From Pontivivens insulae (GTDB lineage Bacteria; Pseudomonadota; Alphaproteobacteria; Rhodobacterales; Rhodobacteraceae): a stretch of DNA of 64,000 bases. The stretch covers positions 248,001 through 312,000 of the forward strand of contig NZ_OMKW01000004.1 of assembly GCF_900302495.1 (NCBI RefSeq). The letters run 5' to 3'. Numbering within the stretch: position 1 is the first letter of the stretch; each line of letters begins with the position of its first letter. Made by a program: the position numbers and the translations under genes. Below are positions 44,498 to 52,280 of this stretch, one piece after another. A model generated the notes under the pieces. It made no database searches. It was not told the DNA's origin and saw nothing but the letters and a program-made list of their open reading frames with translations.

Positions 44498-45003
44498 TCC
44501 CATGCTTCCGGCTGCTGTGCATAGGCGATGTAAAGCGGATGCTTTGGATGCCCCGCCTTGCTCAACCCCAAATGCAGCAAGGGTCGATGAGTGTCTCGCA
44601 ACAGCGCTTCGACGGCCTGTCCGCGATTGAGATATGCACCATGTGTGCCCCACGCGCAGACCGTCGCGTCGGCCCAGTTCGCACCCTCCAGGATCGCGAC
44701 GTCATTGGCCGAACCACCGACAGGATCTGCGGCGGCCCGCATGACCTTTGGATCGGTCGCGCGAAAGGCGAAGATGTTGGTGACCCGGAACGCCCCATAT
44801 CCGAGCGTGCGCGCACGCCGCTCGCACCGCTCCACGGTCGGGTCGTTCCTGAACTCATCGGCGGTAGAGGGGTTCAGCATCACGAAATGCAGCTTTCCCC
44901 CCGCTGCATCCCAAACGCGGGTCAGGCGATACCGATAGTGCTCACAATCCGAGAACAGTGCTTCGCTTTTGGCACGGTCATCGCTGTTGGTGCGTTGGAT
45001 CAT
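44494..45003 (-). CDS. DUF1643 protein
   Basis: A 169-residue soluble protein of the DUF1643 family: CEHYRYRLTRVWD, then FVMLNPSTADEFRNDPTVERCERRARTLGYGAFRVTNIFAFRATDP and AWGTHGAYLNRG. Function is not established; some homologues lie in phage and in RNA-modification loci. ATG at 45003 with GAAGG upstream. It follows truB by 49 bp on the same strand and is coupled to the EamA gene. Confidence 0.88.
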   Translation of the reverse strand: MIQRTNSDDRAKSEALFSDCEHYRYRLTRVWDAAGGKLHFVMLNPSTADEFRNDPTVERCERRARTLGYGAFRVTNIFAFRATDPKVMRAAADPVGGSANDVAILEGANWADATVCAWGTHGAYLNRGQAVEALLRDTHRPLLHLGLSKAGHPKHPLYIAYAQQPEAWE

Positions 45004-45052
45004 GATGTGCCTTCGCAAGTTGACGCCGGTGCGTGCACCACTCTGAACCACC

Positions 45053-45955
45053 TCAGAGATTGAATACCCGGCTTGGGTGAAGTTCCCCGGCCTTGAAGAT
45101 GCCGATTGCAACGGGCTCTCCATCGAAGCTGGCCCAGACCTCATCGCCATATTCGGCCTGTGCTGCAAGGACCATGCCCGGATTGCCGTTGCGCAGGCGC
45201 GCGGCCCCCTCAGCCGTCGCGGGAACCTCATCCAAGTCCTGCAAGCCGACACGTAGCGGGTGAACCTTTGCATCGAGTTCGGGGGTGCGCGCCAATGCTT
45301 CGAGTTGGTCCAGCGTTATGCCGTCGCTTGGCTCGAACGGGCCTGACCAGATGCGGCGCAATTGCTTCACGTGTCCAAGGCACCCAAGCGCCTCTCCCAG
45401 ATCACGCGCGATGGATCTGACATATCCGCCCTTACCGCACACCAGTTCCAGCGTGGCAATGTCGCCCGCCACACCGACCAGATCGAGGCGCTCCACATAG
45501 AGTGGGCGCGCGGCAAGTTCCATTTCTTCCCCGCCGCGGGCGCGGGCATAGGCACGCTCCCCATCCACCTTCACAGCGGAGAATTGCGGGGGAACCTGTT
45601 CGATGTCGCCAACAAAAGCGGGCAGAGCCGCGCGGATCGCATCTGCATCGGGCCGGGTGTCTGATGTGGCGATCACCTCTCCCTCCGCATCATCGGTATT
45701 CGTGGCCGCACCCATGACCATGTCAAAGCGATAGGCTTTCAGCGCGTCAGTGACATAGGGAACCGTCTTCGTGGCCTCGCCCAATGCGATGGCCAGAACG
45801 CCGGTAGCCTCGGGGTCCAGCGTGCCCGCATGACCGGCTTTTTTGGCGTCCAACGCCCATCTGACCTTGTTGACCACACTGGTCGAGGTGATGCCCGCAG
45901 GCTTGTCGATGATCAGCCAACCGCTGATCGCCCGTCCTTTTTTGCGTCGTGCCAT
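45053..45955 (-). CDS. truB: tRNA pseudouridine(55) synthase
   Basis: A 300-residue enzyme making pseudouridine 55 in the T-loop of tRNAs. Catalytic Asp47 in [53 protein letters not shown] and [17 protein letters not shown] are the usual motifs. A C-terminal PUA-like segment is present. ATG at 45955. In most relatives it follows rbfA directly; here a sulfotransferase gene separates the two. Confidence 0.96.
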   Translation of the reverse strand: MARRKKGRAISGWLIIDKPAGITSTSVVNKVRWALDAKKAGHAGTLDPEATGVLAIALGEATKTVPYVTDALKAYRFDMVMGAATNTDDAEGEVIATSDTRPDADAIRAALPAFVGDIEQVPPQFSAVKVDGERAYARARGGEEMELAARPLYVERLDLVGVAGDIATLELVCGKGGYVRSIARDLGEALGCLGHVKQLRRIWSGPFEPSDGITLDQLEALARTPELDAKVHPLRVGLQDLDEVPATAEGAARLRNGNPGMVLAAQAEYGDEVWASFDGEPVAIGIFKAGELHPSRVFNL

Positions 45956-45978
45956 GCCGTGTCCGTCTGTCGCGCGGC

Positions 45979-47403
45979 TCAGGCACCCTCCGCCTGCAAC
46001 CGCTCGTAAAGCTCAAAGTCAGCGCGATACAGGTTGCGCACCACCTCGGCAAGCTCTGGTGTCAGGGCTTCGCGCCACATCTCCAACCTAGCATCCTGTG
46101 CCGCACTCATGGGCAGCCCCCCGGCATTGACCGGGTCAGCGCCGCAGACAGGTCGCATACCCTTGTCCAACGCGGCCTGCACATAAGGCTGCTGCGGGTC
46201 CAAGCCATGACGTGCGAGCAGGCCGGGCAGCTTGCGGATGATGCCGACAAAGGACGCAACCGCACCCAGGATCTGCTCAGGCGTTTGCGGCTCCAGCGGC
46301 CATTGCCCGCCCTGCTGCGACCTCCGCCGCGCACGGCCATAGCGGTTGATATGCATCTTCCCATCAGAGCCGAGCGTCATTGTGGCCTCAAGGAAACGAT
46401 CCACAGGATCGCGCACCAGCACCACGCCGCGCGCGGAGAGGGAGCCATTTGCAAAGTCCTGAACTGTGCCGTCCAGCCGCTCAATCCCGCTGAGCATCGC
46501 GCCGGTAACAGGGCGCGGTTCTACACCGGCTGTAACCAGAACCCGATGATGTCCGATCAGCGGTACGGGTGCGGCTGGGTGTGGTGTCATCTCGGGCGCA
46601 AAGGGCGCCCAGCGGGCGCGGGCCTTCTCGTAATTGACCCAATCCTGCCCATAGACGGTGTGGATATGCCCGATCAGCGCGTCATCCAGAATGCTGGCAG
46701 CCGCGATGGGCGGCCTGCTGACGTTACGCTCCGTCACAGCGGCCATCTGCTCGGCTATATTCGGCAGGACCGGGCCGACAAGCTTGGGCAATTGCCAGTC
46801 TAATCCGTCGAGCGTCAGGCATTGCACAGGAAATCCACGGCCCCGGCGCAGGCGGGACGTCTGGCGCCGCCAATGATAGTTCAGCCCAAGCTCGGTTTGC
46901 CCGGCCAGGTTCTGTTCCAGCCATCCGATGAAGTTGCGAGCGTTCTGTTGGTGGATTTCAACGTCGCCGTCTTCGGCGGGCGCGATGACACCGCGCGCCA
47001 TCAGATGTTCGCGCACTTGAGGAAAGCTGGTCGGTCCGGTGCCCGCGATCTTGTCGAAATAGAGGGACGTGAACCGCGCAACCGGATCGCGCAGGACGGT
47101 AAAGCAGTATGGGCTCTCGCTCACGGCATCGAGGTCACCGGCAGCAACCCGGGCCAGCGCCGTGTTTTCCTCATGGATATGAACACCAGACGGATGATCC
47201 TCCCCATGATCGAGCCGGTAGAGCAGATGCTTTACAAAAGTACATCCGCATTTGGTGATGGAGAGATAGTAGATCGGCGCGGTATCGCAGGTGTAGAAGA
47301 GGTTGTCCGCACGAGGTTCAGGAGCAGGTCCACCCCGCTTGTCAGCGTCGCGGCTGCGGCGCGCGCGCGCCATCTTTGCCCGAACGGTCGACAATAGGGA
47401 CAT
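45979..47403 (-). CDS. tandem-domain sulfotransferase-like protein
   Basis: A 474-residue protein with two sulfotransferase-family-2-like halves. Domain 1 (~38-262) has the 5'-phosphosulfate loop [13 protein letters not shown] (49-61), the 3'-phosphate motif [16 protein letters not shown] (101-116) and a C-terminal helix [11 protein letters not shown]. Domain 2 (~283-474) repeats the 3'-phosphate motif ([15 protein letters not shown], 327-341) and the closing helix ([12 protein letters not shown]) but lacks a recognisable 5' loop, so it is probably inactive. It may sulfate a glycan or other acceptor using PAPS; no signal peptide. ATG at 47403 behind GGAGAC. It lies between rbfA and truB. Confidence 0.75.
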   Translation of the reverse strand: MSLLSTVRAKMARARRSRDADKRGGPAPEPRADNLFYTCDTAPIYYLSITKCGCTFVKHLLYRLDHGEDHPSGVHIHEENTALARVAAGDLDAVSESPYCFTVLRDPVARFTSLYFDKIAGTGPTSFPQVREHLMARGVIAPAEDGDVEIHQQNARNFIGWLEQNLAGQTELGLNYHWRRQTSRLRRGRGFPVQCLTLDGLDWQLPKLVGPVLPNIAEQMAAVTERNVSRPPIAAASILDDALIGHIHTVYGQDWVNYEKARARWAPFAPEMTPHPAAPVPLIGHHRVLVTAGVEPRPVTGAMLSGIERLDGTVQDFANGSLSARGVVLVRDPVDRFLEATMTLGSDGKMHINRYGRARRRSQQGGQWPLEPQTPEQILGAVASFVGIIRKLPGLLARHGLDPQQPYVQAALDKGMRPVCGADPVNAGGLPMSAAQDARLEMWREALTPELAEVVRNLYRADFELYERLQAEGA

Positions 47404-47453
47404 CACATAGCGTCTCCGGCGAACTTTCTTGCGCCCGGAAACCCGTGCGCGGC

Positions 47454-47858
47454 CTAGTCTTCTTCGCCCCCAAGGTCGCGCCGCACTTCCTCGCTGTCAA
47501 GCAAACGGCGTGTTTCATCCATTTGATCGAAACTGACATCGGGACGAAAGCGCAGATCGGGGGAGAATTTTAGTGTCATGGACTTTGTGACCGCCCGGCG
47601 CAACTCGCCCTTGTTGCGGGCAAGTGCCTTGATCACAGATTGCACATCTCCGCCCCCCAGGGGCATCACAAAGGCCGTCGCGTGTTTAAGGTCCGGACTC
47701 ATTCGCACCTCACCAACCGTGACAGAGGTATTTGCCAGGTCGGGGTCGTGAATGTCGCCACGCATCAGGACATCGGACAACGCCCGGCGCACCAACTCGC
47801 CAACCCTGAGTTGCCGTTGAGACGGGCCTGCGCCCTCATGAAAGGTTCGTTTTGCCAT
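47454..47858 (-). CDS. rbfA: 30S ribosome-binding factor RbfA
   Basis: A 134-residue KH-like cold-shock and 16S-processing factor. [31 protein letters not shown] matches the alphaproteobacterial N-terminus, followed by [27 protein letters not shown] and [20 protein letters not shown]. The ATG at 47858 is chosen by family; no clear ribosome site is seen. Divergent from dapB with 113 bp between them. Downstream on its strand is the sulfotransferase, then truB. Confidence 0.93.
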   Translation of the reverse strand: MAKRTFHEGAGPSQRQLRVGELVRRALSDVLMRGDIHDPDLANTSVTVGEVRMSPDLKHATAFVMPLGGGDVQSVIKALARNKGELRRAVTKSMTLKFSPDLRFRPDVSFDQMDETRRLLDSEEVRRDLGGEED

Positions 47859-47971
47859 GGCGCGCATGTCGGGCAGAGTCCGTCCGCTGTCAAGGTCACT
47901 TGCGAAATTGAGTGATTGTCGCGGGGGTCGCGACCACGCTATGTGAGGCAAATTCAGGCAAGGAGGCTGCG

Positions 47972-48775
47972 ATGATTGACGTGACGGTGACCGGTGTATC
48001 GGGACGTATGGGCCGCCAGCTTGCCAAGGCGGTTGAAGAAAACGACCGCACCCGCCTCGTGGGCGCAACTGTGATTGAGGGCGATCCGTGGGCCGGGCAG
48101 CGCATGCGCGATGTTTTGGACCTTGAAACGGACATTGTGGTCGAGGTCGACCCTCTGGAGGCGATTGCAAGGTCAGACGCGATCATCGACTTTACCGCTC
48201 CGCAGGCAACACATGATCACGCGACACTTGCGGCACAGGCGGGGGCTGCGCATGTGATCGGAACCACGGGGCTGGAGGCGGACACGCTTGCCCATCTCAG
48301 CCGGTGCGCGGTCCACACCAAGATCGTGCGTGCAGGCAATTTCAGCCTCGGCGTCAATCTGCTCACGGTCCTGACCCGCAAGGTTGCTGCGGCCCTCGGC
48401 CCGGAATTTGATATCGAGATTGTCGAGATGCACCACAGGCACAAGGTCGACGCCCCATCGGGCACGGCTCTGATGCTGGGCGAAGCCGCGGCGGAGGGGC
48501 GCGGCATCGACCTCGCCGCCCACACCGAAAGCGGTCGCCACGGCCTGACCGGCGCGCGCGAAGAGGGCGCGATTGGCTTTGCAGCCTTGCGCGGCGGTGC
48601 CGTAATCGGGGAACACTCCGCGATTTTCGCGAGCACCGGGGAGCGGATCACGCTGGGCCACATCGCAGAAGATCGCATGCTGTTCGCACGCGGCGCGGTG
48701 ACTGCAGCGATCTGGGCACACGCGCAAAAGCCTGGCGAGTACGACATGATCGACGTGCTGGGCCTGCGCGACTAA
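47972..48775 (+). CDS. dapB: 4-hydroxy-tetrahydrodipicolinate reductase
   Basis: A 267-residue NAD(P)H-dependent reductase, the step after DapA in lysine/diaminopimelate synthesis. The Rossmann loop [25 protein letters not shown], the GTTGLE loop, and the active-site [16 protein letters not shown] are all present. ATG at 47972 behind AAGGAGG. The frame extending to 47912 has no signal. The stop overlaps the stop of the small membrane gene on the other strand by four bases. Confidence 0.96.
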   Translation: MIDVTVTGVSGRMGRQLAKAVEENDRTRLVGATVIEGDPWAGQRMRDVLDLETDIVVEVDPLEAIARSDAIIDFTAPQATHDHATLAAQAGAAHVIGTTGLEADTLAHLSRCAVHTKIVRAGNFSLGVNLLTVLTRKVAAALGPEFDIEIVEMHHRHKVDAPSGTALMLGEAAAEGRGIDLAAHTESGRHGLTGAREEGAIGFAALRGGAVIGEHSAIFASTGERITLGHIAEDRMLFARGAVTAAIWAHAQKPGEYDMIDVLGLRD

Positions 48776-48933
48776 ACGGCCAGAGCCGCCTTCAAATAAG
48801 GCAGCACCGCAGCCGCGGCGATCCCGACAACGGCACCAATGGCCAGCCGAGACATTGGCTTGCCAAATGCGGGGCTGGCAAAGCTCAGTACCCCGCAGAT
48901 GATCGCATAGAAGGTAAGTGCTATGATATCCAT
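48772..48933 (-). CDS. small hydrophobic protein
   Basis: A 53-residue protein, MDIIALTFYAIICGVLSF and IGAVVGIAAAAVLPYLKAAL, with two predicted membrane helices and no known family. ATG at 48933. It lies 22 bp after the MDR reductase start side and overlaps the dapB stop; it may be a real minute membrane protein, since composition and hydrophobic pattern are convincing, but no homology can be claimed. Confidence 0.5.
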   Translation of the reverse strand: MDIIALTFYAIICGVLSFASPAFGKPMSRLAIGAVVGIAAAAVLPYLKAALAV

Positions 48934-48955
48934 GCGGGCATCATAGCACGTCTCC

Positions 48956-49975
48956 TCAAGGTTTGATGAAAACCTTACCATCCTGAATTTTCGTGGCCGC
49001 GGGCAGCTTGTCCATCGCCTCGCCCAATGGCACGACAGCGGCAACATCCGTGGTCCAGGCGCTTGAGACGAAGCGCTCCTGCACAGCCGCGATGGTCTTG
49101 CCAATCGTGGCCTGATCGACTTCCTGCATCCAACGCGTCAGCCAAAAACCCTCGATCCGCTTGTGCTGGAAAATCAGCTGACCCATCTGGCTGAGCTTCG
49201 GCGGCTCGGTAGAGAGCTTGCCATAATTCACCCAGCGCGCCCGGTTGGGCATGGCAAAGAACAGATCGGCCGTGTGCTGATCACCGACCGCATCGAGCAG
49301 CACGCGCGGTTTCATCGCACGCATGATGCCCTTGGCCTTGTCCATAAAATCATCGTCCGAGGTCACCAGCACCTCTGCTGCACCCAACTCCTTCAAGGCA
49401 TCCGCCTGCTCCGTCCGGCGCACCACCGCAATCGGCGCACAGTCATGGTCACGTCCCAGCCCGATCAGCAATTTGCCCAGCTGCGATCCGGCGGCGTTCA
49501 GGATGAAGCTTTTGACATCCCCCTCCCGCGCGATATCGAACATCGCCATTGCCGTCAGCGGATTGACCAGCTGGCCGGCGGCATCCGCCTCCGCCAGATC
49601 AGGGCGGCAGGGCACCAGACCCGCAGCATCTGTCAGCGCATAATCCGCCCAGCAGCCCGAATGGGCGGCAAAGAAACTCACCCGCTGCCCCACAAAGGGC
49701 GTGTCGCCAGCAACCACCTCGCCAACAGCCTCGAACCCGGCGGGGCGGTCCTTGACGCGCGGCTGGCCATACTCGCCCTTGATGAAATGCAGGTCAGAGG
49801 GGTTCACGGCGGCAAGATGCACCTTGATCAGCGCCTGACCCTTCCCGACCTGCGGCACCGGAACCTCACGAAATTCCAGATAGGGTTCCAACGTGTCGAT
49901 GGCCGGGCCTTCTGCCGTGCCGGAATAGCCGTCATGCAACTGGACAAGCGCTCTCATCGTTTCGGGCAGACTCAT
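48956..49975 (-). CDS. zinc-independent MDR-family reductase (quinone/enoyl reductase-like)
   Basis: A 339-residue NADPH-dependent medium-chain dehydrogenase/reductase. GroES-like N-terminus (VPVPQVGKGQALIKVHLAAVNPSDLHFIKGEYG, PAGFEAVGEV) without the structural zinc cysteines, then the nucleotide-binding LNAAGSQLGKLLIGLGRD. The order NPLTAMAMF and the ETR-like loop suggest a quinone or 2-enoyl thioester reductase. ATG at 49975 with AGGAGG. It is divergent from the SDR pair with repeat copy C in between. Confidence 0.85.
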   Translation of the reverse strand: MSLPETMRALVQLHDGYSGTAEGPAIDTLEPYLEFREVPVPQVGKGQALIKVHLAAVNPSDLHFIKGEYGQPRVKDRPAGFEAVGEVVAGDTPFVGQRVSFFAAHSGCWADYALTDAAGLVPCRPDLAEADAAGQLVNPLTAMAMFDIAREGDVKSFILNAAGSQLGKLLIGLGRDHDCAPIAVVRRTEQADALKELGAAEVLVTSDDDFMDKAKGIMRAMKPRVLLDAVGDQHTADLFFAMPNRARWVNYGKLSTEPPKLSQMGQLIFQHKRIEGFWLTRWMQEVDQATIGKTIAAVQERFVSSAWTTDVAAVVPLGEAMDKLPAATKIQDGKVFIKP

Positions 49976-50060
49976 CGGTGTTCCTCCTGATTTTGCTTTG
50001 GCTGCAAAGCTAGGCACTCCCCCGCCTGCTGCACAGGGTGACGCTGGGGCATCGGGCCGG

Positions 50061-50097
50061 CTTCTTTCACTTTCCACAAAATATCCCCGCCGGAGGC
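50061..50097 (-). repeat. intergenic repeat copy C (reverse orientation)
   Basis: On the minus strand: GCCTCCGGCGGGGATATTTT then GTGGAAAGTGAAAGAAG. The first 21 bases are identical to copy A at 23984. It lies between two divergent gene starts rather than at a gene end. Confidence 0.65.
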
Positions 50098-50203
50098 ATC
50101 GCACCGATGGCTCCCTTACGTCACATTTGCCCTTCGCACGACTGAGCGCCATGCTGCCCCAAACAAAGAACAACGCCCCCCTCGGGCGGTCAGGGAGACA
50201 TTC

Positions 50204-51022
50204 ATGAGCTATCTCGACAACCTCTTCTCGGTCTCTGGCAAGGTGGCGCTCGTCACAGGCGGCGCGACAGGCATCGGCCGGATGATCGCAGAGGCACTGG
50301 TGATGGGCGGCGCACATGTACTGATCGCCAGCCGTAAGGGCGCGGCGTGTGAGGCGGTGGCCGACGAGATCAATGCCGCAGGCGGCGCTGGCCGGGCCGA
50401 GGGGTTCGCGGGTGATGTCTCGACCGCCGACGGGATCGCGGCGCTGGTTGCTGAGGTCAAGGCGCGCAGCGCCCGGCTCGACATTCTGGTGAACAATGCG
50501 GGCATCACATGGGGCGAGCCCTATGAGACCTTCCCTATGGAGCAGTGGACCCGGATCATGGATGTCAATGTCGGCGCGATGTTCACGCTGACCCGCGATC
50601 TCACGCCGATGCTCGAAGCCTCCGCGACGGACGCGGACCCCGCCCGCATCATCAACATCGGTTCTGTCATGGGCACGGTGCCGCTGGCGGAGGGGGCCTA
50701 TTCCTACACCATGTCCAAGGCTGCGGTGCACCATATGACCAAGACGCTCGCGACAGAGCTTGCGGGCAGGCGCATTACTGTGAACGCTTTCGCCCCCGGT
50801 CCTTTCCCCTCCAAGATGACGCGCTTTGCCACGGGTACGCCCGAGAAGGCGGAAAAGGTGGGCAGCAACGTGCCCCTTGGCCGGATCGGCAATGCAGAAG
50901 ATATGGCCGGTGCCACGCTATATTTGTGCGGGAAGGGCGGGGCCTATGTCTCTGGCGCGATCTTGCCGCTCGATGGGGGGATGAGCGTCCAGACCCCGCT
51001 CAACCTTTTTGCCAACACGTAA
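50204..51022 (+). CDS. short-chain dehydrogenase/reductase
   Basis: A 272-residue SDR: NAD(P) loop VTGGATGIGRMIAE, NNAG, Ser in NIGSVMG, and the catalytic YSYTMSK. Closest in pattern to 3-oxoacyl-(ACP) reductase/gluconate-5-dehydrogenase-type SDRs such as RhlG. The acceptor is not known. AGGGAGAC precedes the ATG. A second SDR follows 12 bp after the stop, so they form an operon; the enoyl-type MDR next door hints at acyl or beta-oxidation chemistry (inference). Confidence 0.88.
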   Translation: MSYLDNLFSVSGKVALVTGGATGIGRMIAEALVMGGAHVLIASRKGAACEAVADEINAAGGAGRAEGFAGDVSTADGIAALVAEVKARSARLDILVNNAGITWGEPYETFPMEQWTRIMDVNVGAMFTLTRDLTPMLEASATDADPARIINIGSVMGTVPLAEGAYSYTMSKAAVHHMTKTLATELAGRRITVNAFAPGPFPSKMTRFATGTPEKAEKVGSNVPLGRIGNAEDMAGATLYLCGKGGAYVSGAILPLDGGMSVQTPLNLFANT

Positions 51023-51034
51023 AGGATCGCCGCA

Positions 51035-51796
51035 ATGTTTGAGAACAGAACCGTCCTGATCACGGGTGCCGCCGCGGGTCTTGGTGCCGCTGCCGCGGAA
51101 GCCTTTGCGGCCAAGGGCGCGACCCTCATTCTGTCGGACCGCTCCGACAAGGTGATGGGGGTGGCAGAGCGTTTGGGCGCAACCGGCCTGATCGCGGATG
51201 CAGCGTCGCTCGACGATCATAAGATGCAGGTGGCCAAGGCTGTGGAGCAGACCGGTCACCTCGACATCACCATCAATAATGCAGGCATCGCGCATCCGCC
51301 CATGCGGATCGAGCAAACGCCAGAACAGGTGGCCCGCATGGTGGTGGAGGTCGATCTGCTCGGCATGATGTGGGCGCTGCAAACCCAGATTCCGCAAATG
51401 CAAAAACAGGCGCTGGAGCGGGACGGCGATGGCGGCTGCATCCTCAACGTGGCCTCCATTGCGGGCCTTGTGGGCGCAAGCACGCTCGGCATTTATGGCG
51501 CGGCGAAACATGGTGTGGTCGGTTTGACGAAAGCCGCCGCCATCGAGAATGCGCGGCGTGGCATCCGGGTGAACGCGATCTGCCCGGGCTTTACCCGCAC
51601 CGCAATGACCGGCGATCTGATCAACATGGCGCCGGACGCCGAAGCAGCCGAAGCCGACATGGTGCGCGGCGTGCCGATGCGCCGTCTGGGTGAGCAGGCC
51701 GAGATCGTGTCCGCGATGCTCTTCGCCGCAAGCCCGGAGAACAGCTTCATGACGGGCCAGACCATCGCCCTCGACGGTGGTGTGACGGCCTATTGA
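51035..51796 (+). CDS. short-chain dehydrogenase/reductase
   Basis: A 253-residue SDR: ITGAAAGLGAAAAEAFAAKG cofactor loop, NNAGIAHPP, NVASIAG, IYGAAKHGVVG (Tyr/Lys catalytic pair) and the C-terminal TGQTIALDGGVTAY. It resembles the FabG-like/hydroxyacyl or cyclohexanol-type SDRs; substrate unknown. It starts 12 bp after the previous SDR gene. An AAGGATC site precedes the ATG. Three hairpins lie downstream. Confidence 0.88.
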   Translation: MFENRTVLITGAAAGLGAAAAEAFAAKGATLILSDRSDKVMGVAERLGATGLIADAASLDDHKMQVAKAVEQTGHLDITINNAGIAHPPMRIEQTPEQVARMVVEVDLLGMMWALQTQIPQMQKQALERDGDGGCILNVASIAGLVGASTLGIYGAAKHGVVGLTKAAAIENARRGIRVNAICPGFTRTAMTGDLINMAPDAEAAEADMVRGVPMRRLGEQAEIVSAMLFAASPENSFMTGQTIALDGGVTAY

Positions 51797-52280
51797 GGGC
51801 GGATGCGAATTCAACACCAGTGTGTTGAAGTGGCGGTGCTTCTCCTGTGCTCTTCCCCGCTATGACAGTTTGAATAGCGCCGCCCCGTGGGGACGGAACG
51901 GCGCGGCGCAACAGTTCCTGTTGCGCGAACGACTTGCTCTGCGCGTAAGGTTTAAGTCTTAACCTCGAAAACTAGCGACTTGGCGCGCGACACACTTGAT
52001 ATCAACGGAACACAATCCGGCAAGATGTAGCGTTCTGCTCTCCCGAGTCTCTCACTCCGTGTAACCACCCGAATGGCAGAGGCAACATACGGTTCGCTCG
52101 CCCCCCAACATCCTCTGGACCATACGGTGTCTCTCCGCTAACAGAGGGGCCATGAGACGGACCCAGATATACGCGATCCGAATTAGCCGCCCGGCACGCT
52201 GAACGCGCTGCCGGGTCAATGGCGTATGGATCAGCCGCGCCGCCTGCCTTTCCCAGACATTCCAAGACTGACGGAGCCGC
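51797..52280. other. 484-bp gap with three hairpins upstream of ileS
   Basis: No gene seen. Perfect hairpins: TCAACAC - cagt - GTGTTGA (51811-51828); a nested pair GCGCCG[CCCC-gt-GGGG]CGGCGC (51877-51904); and GCGCAACAG - ttc - CTGTTGCGC (51906-51926). None has a T-run. They may form a 3' end for the SDR operon or a structured RNA. Closer to ileS, CCCGGCA/TGCCGGG (about 52192-52217) makes another stem in its leader. Confidence 0.55.
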
